Source: Spongospora subterranea
Taxonomy: Eukaryota; Endomyxa; Phytomyxea; Plasmodiophorida; Plasmodiophoridae
Length of the DNA: 29,951 nucleotides
Assembly (NCBI GenBank): GCA_900404475.1
Contig: OUQQ01000202.1
Coordinates: forward strand, 2,326 to 32,276
Reading direction: 5' to 3'
Shown here: piece by piece, positions 9,582-18,624 of the stretch
Layout: every line of letters begins with the position of its first letter
Position numbering within the stretch: position 1 is the stretch's first letter
Translations under genes and position numbers: made by a program
Notes under the pieces: model-generated
Told to the model about the DNA's origin: nothing
Seen by the model: only the letters and a program-made list of their open reading frames with translations
Databases searched by the model: none

Positions 9582-10572
9582 TCATATTTCCTAATGTCGT
9601 TTCATTCATATATGTCTCTGTTCCCATAATACACGACAGTTCTCCCCAGTTTTATATATCTAGTCATGATTTTCAGAGAACCAATACTGAACGATGATCA
9701 TAAACCGCATCCGCTTCACAGTTCGGGGTGAACTCCTGAAACTGGCGCATCCCAAATGCGAAATTCGAGAATGCTTTTATTATGAACGTGGCGCGTATCG
9801 CCGCCACTGATCCGCGTGGAATTTGTTGTCCAACGATTCCCTCCCGGAACAGATGTCTCGCAAATACGGCAACACTCGCACCACTATGCTGTGGAGGACA
9901 ATAAAGAGACCAGCCGACCCAATGTTGTTTGTTATCATCTTCGCCTTTGTGCCATACTTCTAATGACATCTCGTGACGCGACTGCAAACAATCACGAGAG
10001 TGTCTGGAAAATGCCTGAAATGGAAGAAAGCTAACTCCTTTGATCCTAACAAAACATATTTTTCAACTGTGGCCAAAGAGAGCCATCTCGATGAGTAGCG
10101 CCAGTATTGTTACAATGACAGGATATTCAAGAGGCGGTAATAGTTCCAAAGCAGTTGCGATGGATACGTTCCGGGTCAGATAGCATCAAAGATTACCTGG
10201 AGGCCTTGTGGGAGTGCCTCAAGTCGACATCAACTGAGATTGTTGCTCACAACTTGTAAAAGCTGAACTCCTTAAGACCCCGTACTTACCGCTATGTAGA
10301 TTTGCCGCCCTGTCTGACGAAATTCTTCCGATTGCGGAATACCCCCTCCGATACAGGTGTACAACGATTTCGCCACATGTCTGTGCAGGCAGATCTTGGG
10401 CTATAAATAAACATTCCCCGTAATAGGAAATTGCGCCGGCAGCCCCACCCGATTACGATTCCACTTCACCTTCATCATTTCGACTGGCCAACACTAAGCC
10501 AGAGCCATCCCTGTCCGCGTCTGACGCGGCGACCTCAACTACCACATACCATTTCGCTCTGAACTGCACGTG
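9582..10572. other. Roughly 1-kb gap with a possible degenerate coding stretch
   Basis: No intact gene is recognised. Plus-strand 10170-10400 reads as a plausible protein (DSIKDYLEALWECLKSTSTE, then EIVAHNL) with an in-frame TAA and more sense text after it (SLRPRTYRYVDLPPC). This suggests a relic, perhaps of a transposon. A separate 36-codon frame at 9853 is listed on its own. The last 200 bp before 10573 presumably carry the promoter of the dioxygenase gene. Confidence 0.35.
9853..9963 (+). CDS. Possible 36-residue membrane peptide
   Basis: An ATG-initiated frame encodes 36 aa: a basic N-terminal half (MSRKYGNTRTTMLWRTIKRP) followed by one hydrophobic span (PMLFVIIFAFVPYF). The shape, a short basic lead with a single membrane helix, is like small subunits of respiratory complexes, but I recognise no family. 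It could also be one exon of a longer gene. Codon and length evidence are too little to separate it from chance. Confidence 0.22.
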   Translation: MSRKYGNTRTTMLWRTIKRPADPMLFVIIFAFVPYF

Positions 10573-11369
10573 ATGCACTTCCGACCAGCGCCCGATCTTT
10601 GCGCGCCGACCACGTTTGTCTGCGCGTCCAAGGTGGATCCCGAGGTGAATGTGGCCGAGGGACTGCTGTTGTTCAAGGATGTGATCGCGCCGAGCCTGCA
10701 GAAAACTGTACTTGAATTTGTTGATAAAGAACTATCATTAGGCAGAAGCAACTTGTTAATTGGGTTAGTCATGCTGCCGGGTGCATTTTCGTCAGAAGTA
10801 TTCATCCCCACTGTAGAAAAACCTATCAACCACCAGAGGCAAAAAAATGGGCAGGTAGATCCAAAAGCCGTCTGATGCTGCAACACGGTTAGTCTCAACG
10901 TGCGCATTGATTAAATCCATTCTAAACTGTCTCAGGGGCGTATACACTGTGTAATCGAGTTTATCGCCATATTCAGGTTGAATCTATGAATGTGAAGCCA
11001 ATTCAAGCTGTTCTCGATGCTCTTTACTCGTCTGGCGTACTGACCGATGAGAGCAAGCGCCCTAACCAATGCACAATCAATATATATGAGGAGGGGAATT
11101 GGCTCCCACCTCACATTGATAATACCGAATTCGAGCGCCCCATATGTACTGTCTCGTTATTATCAGAGCAGAATATGGTGCTTGGGGATGCGCTATCAAT
11201 AGGCGATGATGACACATTCGCCAATGTGGATTTACTTCTCAGTCTGCCCGTAGGGTCTGCAATATGCCTTTCAGGGCATGCAGCCGATCAAGCTAGGCAT
11301 GGGCTCCCTCCGGCAACCTCAAAAAGAGTATCGATGACCTTTCGCTTCTTGCCAACACCCGCTGCCTGA
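10573..11369 (+). CDS. AlkB-like Fe(II)/2-oxoglutarate dioxygenase, 3 exons
   Basis: Exons 10573-10763, 10796-10887 and 10936-11369 give 238 aa. The double-stranded beta-helix residues are visible: the iron-binding H-x-D in WLPPHIDN (about H154 and D156), a distal His in QARHGLPP, and the Arg pair in TSKRVSMTFR that would hold 2-oxoglutarate. NQCTINIYEEGNWLPPHIDN is the nucleotide-recognition-lid and core strand pattern of AlkB proteins. The upstream EGLLLFKDVIAPSLQKTVL matches the entry helix of ALKBH5/plant ALKBH10-like members. Such enzymes remove methyl groups from RNA (often m6A) or alkylated bases, releasing formaldehyde and succinate. The substrate here is not known. The first intron is only 32 nt. 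A longer alternative would disturb the conserved helix, but that junction is the least certain. All catalytic residues are present. Confidence 0.87.
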
Positions 11370-11520
11370 TTGATTAAACATATCGAAATTTATGCCCAAA
11401 TTAAACTGTGTTGAAAGATTAGGATACCCCATTGTAGGGATCCGGTTTTGGTGCTTTCAAATTTATCGAACATCGTGTTCAGAACTGTTTATATAGTACA
11501 TAAAGGAGGTGAAACTCGCT

Positions 11521-12521
11521 TACCGTAAGATCCTTGTCGTAGCCTCCTTCCAGAACATTTTTGGTTTTTTTGCACGCCAACAGCCAATGAAAATGGCGTT
11601 GCTGCAGCTCAAATTCGCCGATGGCGCAAGCAGGTGTTTCGCAGATTGCGCCAAAGCAGACGGTTTTGAACAATGTTTAGGTGATGGTGTCAAAGTGCGA
11701 TTTGTCGGAATCGGATGGCGCCAAGAATGTTGAGGTTGCAATCAACGCGCAGCGCCAGCGAACTCGCCGACGAACAATGTTGCATCCGGGAAGAAAGTCT
11801 TCGCTTTCTTCACCAGTGCGAACGAGCATATCAGATCGGATCGATGAATTGGAAGCCAAAGATCTTCCGATTCAGCGGTGGGACTTAATGACAGTCGCAG
11901 TGGCAGAAGACGTTGAACTCAAAGCTCAAAACACTCGATATGGTGAAGCCATCATATCAAACACGAATAGATGTGACTTTGACAAAAATTGTTGTCAGAT
12001 GAAGCAATCGTTGCCGACTTTGTAGCATCAACCAACTCCGCCATTGCCAAATTTCGTTTCGGGATGCCAATTGCAAATGTTATCAGCATGGACCAGACGA
12101 ATTTGCCCTTTGACAATCCATATCAGACTACATACGCGCGACGTGGATCACGTTCTGTCAATATAAAAACTACAGGTTCCAGCTTGCGATGCAGCGTGGC
12201 ATTATCTGTCACTTTTGATGGCCAGAAACTGCCACCATTGATTGTTTTCAGGCCGAATTGCCAAGGATGCTTTGACGGCTTGTTCACGGACCCCCTCTTC
12301 AAGCACTGTTAGAATATTGACAAAGCCGCACGAATTAGTAAAAAAATACCAGTGGATTATAACGGCAAGAGTGAATTGCACCATTGCCTCAGGAACAACA
12401 TTGATGTTATCTGAACCACAGACTTAATGAAAGGCCCATGCACGACTGTTATCGCTTTGGCGTAGTCCGACAACCGTGACCAGCATCGATTGTAGCAATG
12501 GCAGCAAAAACCTTCTACCGA
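11521..12521 (+). mobile_element. Decayed DDE_1 (pogo/Tigger-like) transposase, copy A
   Basis: A broken transposase. Around 11590 a helix-turn-helix-like segment ANENGVAAAQIRRWRKQ reads in one frame and ends at a TGA. From 11989 another frame reads ADFVASTNSAIAKFRFGMPI, then the catalytic-core start VISMDQTNLPFDNP, whose Asp in MDQT is the first of the DDE triad. It then gives YARRGSRSVNIKTTGSSLRC and VTFDGQKLPPLIVFR. This is the DDE_1 endonuclease pattern of pogo, Tigger and jerky proteins. The frame breaks at about 12310 and the rest of the catalytic triad cannot be read. Its 3' two-thirds is mirrored by copy B on the other strand. Confidence 0.78.
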
Positions 12522-12586
12522 AAGTGCCCTGTCGTATTCCCCTTCGGGAACATTTTTGCACCGAGTTACCAAGACAGATTCTACAC

Positions 12587-13200
12587 CCTATAGAAGGTTT
12601 TGGCTCCCATCGCTACGATCCATGCTTGGACTACGCCAAAGCGATAATGGTCGTGCATGTGCGTTTCATCAAGTCTGTGGTTCAGATAACATTAATGTAG
12701 TCCCTGGGGAAATGGTCCAATTCACTTTCGCCGTTATATCACCTGGTATTTTTGACTGATTCGTGCGGCTTTGTCAATACTGTCACAGTGCTTGAAAATG
12801 GGGCCCTTGAACAAGCTGTGACAGCATTTTTGGCAATTTCGCCTGAAGGGGTACCCTTGAAAACAATCAATGGTGGAAGTTTTGGCCATCAAAAGCGACA
12901 GATAATGCCACGCTGCAGCGCAAGCTGGAACCATATCAACAAAAAGTGATCCACGTCGCGCGTATGTGGTCTAATATGGATTGTCAAAGGGCAAATTCGT
13001 CTGGTCCATGTTAACATTTGCAATTGGCATCCGCGAAGCGACGACGATTGGCGATAGCGGAGTTGGTTGACGATACAAACTGCAGTAACACCATATTCAT
13101 TGGCTGTTGGCTTAATCCGATTTGGTAGCGCATAGGCTTGTCGGATAATGATCCCCTTTGGTTTTATGGAAAGAAAACGTTTCCGATCACTCCTCAAGAC
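12587..13200 (-). mobile_element. Decayed DDE_1 transposase, copy B, inverted to copy A
   Basis: Reading the minus strand from 13200 downward gives TANEYGVTAVCIVNQLRY, then the same ATGGACCAGACGAATTTGCC core as copy A (at 13009-12990) and the same downstream sequence through to about 12587. Relative to copy A it lacks about 400 bp between the helix-turn-helix region and the core: CTGCAG is followed at once by the GTCAACCAACTCCGC segment. Stops and indels interrupt it. Copies A and B point towards each other and meet around 12548, with about 65 bp of unmatched sequence in the middle. Confidence 0.75.
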
Positions 13201-13746
13201 GAGGTTGATGGATAGAAGAAATGCTCTCCTGAGGCCAATTTGGGCGCCATTACGACAAGGCGCGTTGTGCTCACAATATAGGGGGCCAAGTCGTTATCCC
13301 AGTTAGATGGCGCTAACTCCAATACCCTTGAAAAGACACATTGTCCTGGCCCCCCGACACTAGAAAAATGCGCGCGCAAAACATTTTGAGGCGCTACGAC
13401 AGGGCGTTGACGCTATTTAGCGTCGGATTGTAAATATTTACCGGTTGTACAATACACTTGCGGTGATGGACGAAGGCCGTATACCGTGCCACGTGCAGAA
13501 TTGAACTGCACACGGTCCAGCGTGTGGGTTTTCATCTCATCCGGTCATCCCCTTCCCAGTCGGTGTCGCCCAAATTGCAATGCCCGTGATGTCAACGTTA
13601 CACATTTATCGACTCGTTACATTTGGTGGTCGAAGTCCGTGAGTACAGTACACCAACCAGATCTGGTCAGGGAGGCGCATCACCACATCCGAGCTCGTTG
13701 GTGCATCGCGCCCCGTTTTCCAACCTGCTTAGCGTATATCGACGCC
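13201..13746. other. Gap with short palindromes between transposon relic and DnaJ gene
   Basis: No gene seen. GGGGGCCA (13281-13288) and TGGCCCCC (13347-13354) are inverted arms around 58 bp, with TATA on the left side, possibly a tiny MITE remnant. GACGCTATTTAGCGTC (13409-13424) is a 7-bp-arm palindrome. Two similar segments, GCGCCATTACGACAAGGCGC near 13248 and GCGCTACGACAGGGCG near 13391, flank this area in direct orientation. Confidence 0.4.
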
Positions 13747-15327
13747 ATGGCACAATCCCGTCGGCTGTGGATCGCTATCGCGACCGCTCTCATACTAGTG
13801 GGCATTGCGTATTCTGCCAATCTCTATGGGCTACTTGGCGTTACCTCCAGGGCCACAACTGCACAGGTAATGGATTTGCAATTCTATTCAAATCAACATC
13901 CCACTAATTCTTCTGCTGTCTCAGATTATCACTGCGTTCAAAAAAGCGTCAAAAAAGTATCATCCTGATAGAAATAAGGTCATCTTCATCGCTTCCGCTT
14001 TATTTTCGCTCTTGATTTGTGTCTGAAGCGCCCTGACGCTGCACACAAATTTGCCGAGATGCGAAAAGCGTTTGAGATATTGAAGGATGACGATGCTCGA
14101 AGAATTTATGATCAACGCGGTGAGCAAGCAGCTGTGTCTTACCAAACTAATAAGCAGCAAGGGGGTAGTGGTGCATCGTCTGGCGGATTTGACATATTTG
14201 ATTTCTTTTCTGGTGGCCGCGGTCAGCGTCAACCAGAAGAGGAAAAGAGAGGAGCAGATATTCACTTGGTAAACCTTCAACTCTTTTTTACTCTTTTTTT
14301 TGCATCGACCTTGCCGGTTACTGAAACCGATTACAGGATATGGCGATTCCATTGGAGGACGTTTTCTCCGGTCGTAACTACCAGACCCTAATCAACCGAA
14401 AAGAACTATGCATGCATTGCCATGGATCTGGCGCTGATTCGCCAAGCGATAAGACTAAATGTTCAGCCTGCAACGGGCAAGGTGTTAGAATTCAGCAGTG
14501 AGTTGGCACATTCATTTACAATGGGATTTTGCTAATATCGTTGCTTTTTTAGGGTTAATCTCGGTCCCGGAATGTATACTCAGGTCATTGTTGCTTCGAT
14601 TCGTCTGATAATCGAGTTTTGACACTACACCAAACAGTATCGAATGCAATGCGAAGCTTGTCATGGAGAAGGAGTTAAAGTCAAGAAGCTGTGTCGAAAA
14701 TGCCACGGCAACAAGGTATTGAAAACTGATCTGGTGTTTTGCTCGCTGATTTTTTAAACAAACGCGATGAAGATACTGCCCGGTCAAAAGGTGGCAGATA
14801 TATTCATTGAAGAGGGTGTTGAAGAGGGTCGTGTCATCACTCTTGACAATGAGGGTGACCAACATCCAGATATGCAAGCAGGCCATATATTCATGAAGGT
14901 AGTGTCGACACCGCATCCAGTCTTCAGTCGCGACGGACATGATCTCAAGGCCGATGTGTCAGTAATTGTGTTGCTGCGATGCGAGTATCGGTATTTATTA
15001 ACACCTTCCTAATTGCAGACATATTTCGTTGGTGCAGGCGTTGACCGGGTTCAACGCAACGTTGACGCAACTTGACGGAACGCCTATTCAAATATTTAAC
15101 ACCAACGTATCAATTTTTTTTGTCTGCGCTCTTCTGTGGGCTCATGTTTGTTGTAGGTGACGCAGCCGAACCAAATCATAAGAGTGAAAGGCGCTGGACT
15201 GCCTCATGCAGAAAACATATTCGAACGCGGTGATCTGCTTGCAAAATGCCGGATTGGTTTCCCAGAGGAGATAACCTCAGATCAGAAGGAAGCAATTAAG
15301 AAAATATTTCCCAAGGCCGTTGTTTAA
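13747..15327 (+). CDS. ER-type DnaJ (Hsp40) co-chaperone with zinc finger, 9 exons
   Basis: Stimulates Hsp70 ATPase activity and hands over unfolded clients; the leader suggests the ER lumen with BiP. Exons: 13747-13866, 13925-13978, 14029-14268, 14337-14497, 14553-14583, 14638-14715, 14773-14957, 15019-15106 and 15157-15327, giving 375 aa. A signal sequence (LWIAIATALILVGIAYSAN) precedes the J domain at once. HPD is in KYHPDRNK (about 53-55). A G/S/F-rich linker (GGFDIFDFFSGGRGQ) follows. Four zinc-finger repeats read CMHCHGSG, CSACNGQG, CEACHGEG and CRKCHGNK, the last with its final Gly replaced. The C-terminal client domain has GRVITLDNEGDQHPD, HISLVQALTGFNATLTQLDG and IIRVKGAGLPH. The layout matches Scj1/ERdj3. 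It ends PKAVV with no H/KDEL, so retention would need partners or it may be secreted like ERdj3. It converges on eIF6 with 100 bp between stops. Confidence 0.94.
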
Positions 15328-15427
15328 ACACATTATGCGACTCATCTATAGAATCGGCAAAACCCATTATTTCAATACACGGCGAATAAAACATTTGTAA
15401 AATAACTGAGCTGTATTGTTATATATT

Positions 15428-16437
15428 TCAGGCGTATTCGTCGATGAGGGAGTTACGCAGGTCGTTAACAATGCCGTCTTTAGGCGCATCGTACAGGTTG
15501 AAGATCGATTCGATAACGCTGATCTCAGTTGATGTTGTGTCGATGCCACAGAATGCAGTCCAGTCATTAACGATCAGGCCGGCGCCAATGACGTCACTAC
15601 CTCGGTTGATCGTCCCGGCTGTTAAAGGGATTTGAAGAAGCGATGACAACTCTACAGAAACCCATGTCAACACACGTGAAATATGCTAGTAAATAAGCAA
15701 AGGCTGAATTACCCTGCTGTTCTTCTACCGTCGTCTTAGGATGAACCAAACCACCTTGATTTGTCAATGCGCCTAATTCAGAAGGAAAAATTAGAAAGTA
15801 TATCGATGTTGCCAAATCAAGGTATTACAGTAGCTGCCAACCAAAACATTGCCTGCGATACTCTGTCGGAACACCTCAACGCCAAGTACATCAGCGATGA
15901 TCTCTTCTGTGGCCTGATCGATATCAGCGTGCACTAACGCGATATGGTCGTTGCAGACGATCACATTCCCGAGGGCGCTCAGTTTTTCCTCAATCCTCTG
16001 AATCTGTTTTGGGGAAATTTAATAAAAAATCATCGGCATCAGTAGAATACTGTAATTTTAACCATACTTTAACAGCATCCGGTAATGAATTACGAAGATG
16101 TTGTAGTTCATCATCGGTTGTTGTGCTGGGAACCAGTAAACCATTCTTGTTCCCAACAGTCAATCTGCCGACAATACGACATCCGGCTATTGAGGTATGC
16201 ACAACGGGAATGTGATCTGCTAATTCTCCTTCAAACACGCTGTAGAAAGAATCGCTCGCTCCAATACCAACCAAACAGTATTTATTGGTCAATGAAGCAA
16301 ACACGCCGATCTCGGCGGAATTCTCAAACTTCACACCTAAAAAAACGAACAGTTCAGCGCTGCAACAGAGGATCTGGTAAGCATTCAAGGTGAAAATCGT
16401 TAGCGAATCTAAAGCGTTTCAACGTACGAATGGCCAT
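15428..16437 (-). CDS. EIF6: Eukaryotic translation initiation factor 6, 5 exons
   Basis: eIF6 binds the 60S subunit, blocks early joining to 40S and is needed for 60S biogenesis. Exons (5' to 3'): 16437-16428, 16336-16068, 16003-15829, 15772-15713 and 15651-15428, giving 245 aa, exactly the usual length. The first exon is only 10 nt (ATG GCC ATT C) and is followed by a 91-nt intron, long for this window. It is supported because it yields [14 protein letters not shown], the family's N-terminus. [75 protein letters not shown] and [16 protein letters not shown] follow in order. The C-terminal tail is divergent, as is normal. No defect seen. Confidence 0.97.
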
Positions 16438-17098
16438 CGAGTTGAGCACGACAAGCCAGGATTTGCTCTGAACTTGCAAATAATGACGAAACGGTTGCTA
16501 TTGACGGACTCCGTGACGGACAATTGATGTTGGCGATCGGCTCGCTCTAAGTTATTTTTTTTCATTCTAAAAGAACATATTCGTTGGAAAGGCGATGAAC
16601 ATTATGCGGTGATCCCGATTGTAGAAATGCCTGATACATTTGTCGGACGCCGTAAATTTGGTAGTGGATGGGTTGCTGATCGTCATCAGAGATTGCGAAT
16701 CCTTGGCAATGAATAAACTGCTGTCATTGCTTAAAAGTCGCCGGACAAAACACTGAAAATCTACGTTGTCGAGAAAACTCTGTTCAATGGGGCAGATATA
16801 ATTTCTCGCCGCATTGCCAGACGGATCTAACCGTTCGGTGTACAATACGATCGTCTCGGCTCTAGAGAAAAACTAGAATCTCGTGGAATTTTCTGGCCGT
16901 TGATTTTCATCCTTTCATCTCCCCGATCAATTCATCTGATTTTACTGCCCCGTCAGGATGCTCAGTAAAATTTGTGTCTATGAACTTTCAAAATCACCCT
17001 AGAGAGTACATATTACCCTCGTTGAAGCTGCACTCAATATCTCCAGCTTTTTGAGCCCATTTCTGTTCAAATAATTTATCGATTACAGTCACAAAATG
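16438..17098 (-). other. Unresolved stretch with one open minus-strand frame (about 16845-16567)
   Basis: A minus-strand frame of about 95 codons reads YTERLDPSGNAARNYICPIE, then NVDFQCFVRRLLSNDSSLF and HFYNRDHRIMFIAFPTN to a TAG at 16567. It follows a possible acceptor (TTTCTCTAG), so it could be a terminal exon, but I recognise no family and find no partner exon. The other part carries an open continuation downstream of the SANT-like gene's stop. It also must contain the eIF6 promoter. Confidence 0.25.
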
Positions 17099-18055
17099 CT
17101 AATCTGTAAACTGTAATAGAAGCCTGGATTTAGCCTTCATTTCCTCGAATGATATTACGCGCATCCCACACGCTTTCTCAAGATTCCCCAGAGCTTCTCT
17201 GACTTGGACCTGCTTGGTTTTTGCCGTCTGAACTACAAGGAACTCAGTCAGTCCTGAAGTCAGATGGCCAAAATCTGTGGAGATTTTGTGAAGAGCGCTG
17301 GCCTGCATTTGCAGTAAGGCAAGTTCGCTGACAATCGGAGCGCTCCCTGTGGCACCATCGGCGCTGTTCACTGGGACCGCCAACGATTCTCTTTGTTCCC
17401 CAGCAACGCTGTCGTTGTATAACCTAGACGACGCATCTGGTTCTGATTCTATTTGTGGCAGAGGCCGATCCTGTCTTGGAGCAACATGTGGAGATGGTTG
17501 GGCTGCGTTCGAACACGACGGGTCCTTCGGTCTTTCGCCGACTCCCGCCGCCGCTGATTTCTTCCCGATCATGGAGTTGGCTTGACTAGTTGCATGGTTC
17601 CCCCACATGACCTGCTGCATCAATATCGAGGCATTGCTATTCTTGAGTCTTTTCAAAACCAGCTCATTCTGGGCCATTACCTCGTCAACATTGTTGCCAT
17701 TAGCTTCTGTGTGTTCAATCTCCTTCAACGCAGCTCGCAGTCGGGACTTCAGATGGTCGTTATCGAAGGAGGCAGCATCAGGGTATAAATCTGTAAAGTC
17801 CTGATACACCTAACAAAAATCATTTTTCAGCTCAATCCTATCTAATACGATAAGGTTTATCAATCATACTTCTTTCCAAACGGACGACGGTATTAACTGA
17901 ACCACGCTATCCTTCCCTTGTATATACTCTGAGTAATGAGCTTTATACGACGTTATCAAAACACTCATATGCGCCTGCGTTAGTAGAGGCCGCGGTTGTC
18001 TTCGCCTCTTGGCAGTTGGCGATTTATCTGCCTCCACAACGGCAGGTGCCGACAT
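17099..18055 (-). CDS. Myb/SANT-like DNA-binding protein, 2 exons
   Basis: Exons 18055-17870 and 17809-17099 (60-nt intron) give 298 aa. After a basic lead (TAKRRRQPRP) comes a three-helix Myb/SANT-like domain split by the intron: LTQAHMSVLITSYKAHYSEY, then SSVWKEVYQDFTDLYPD and DHLKSRLRAALKEIE. This has the spaced aromatic and hydrophobic residues typical of trihelix-type and transposon-derived Myb domains. The middle is low-complexity and Ser/Pro-rich (PHVAPRQDRPLPQIESEPD). The C-terminal third is a predicted coiled coil (ELALLQMQASALHKIS). This is the usual layout of Myb/SANT-like regulators, including those domesticated from harbinger-type transposons. DNA binding is inferred. The start at 18055 is chosen because the upstream in-frame ATGs add an unstructured leader. 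The frame stays open for 34 codons past the TAG. Confidence 0.68.
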
Positions 18056-18199
18056 TGCCTTGCCGAAGCCCAAAGTTGTCGGGACGTGGTTTGGATTGGC
18101 ACCGCGTGATTGTGTATCGATAATGCACCGCAAGTTACGCATATACTTTAAAGGACGCACTTAGCGTATACTCTGTGCGCGCAACAAATTGGGGCACAC

Positions 18200-18402
18200 T
18201 CAGGTGTCACATGTTGCCCAGGAGTCAGCTGATACCGCGAACCTCGTTATTTTGCAGATTTCAGGGACTATCTGACACAGGGCGTTAGGATAGTTAGGAC
18301 GGCGTCTCCCGCTCTCTATGATCTATGTTTATGCCGCTCATATACGACATGATCATCGCGTTTTTGACGCAACACCTGGGATTTCTTTGACGAAGCGGCC
18401 AT
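18200..18402 (-). CDS. Possible 49-residue protein, 2 exons
   Basis: Removing a 53-nt GT-AG intron (18375-18323) from an ATG at 18402 joins MAASSKKSQ to IIESGRRRPNYPNALCQIVP and SWATCDT, ending at a TGA (18200). Intron size and sites fit the other genes here. The product is basic and matches nothing I know. Without splicing the same ATG gives 28 codons only. It may also be one end of a longer gene. Confidence 0.25.
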
Positions 18403-18624
18403 GAACTCGATGCGGAGACATTGACCGCCTAAACTGAAATTCAGTTGGAAGATTCTCGCCACCTTCGGGGTTCGCGTAAACAAACGAAAGTTTAGCAAGC
18501 TGGCATGGAAATTCGTGATGTGAAGACGCGCAAACTTCTGAGGCTCTCAAACTCAGACACTTAGCGTAGACCCTGCGATTGATTTTCTAGCTATCTTTAC
18601 TCTAATATCGTTGTTGAATTAGAC

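Noticed and set aside
10539..10907. Minus-strand frame of 122 codons over the start of the AlkB gene
   Set aside because: No family resemblance, and the opposite strand carries the conserved N-terminal helix of the dioxygenase.
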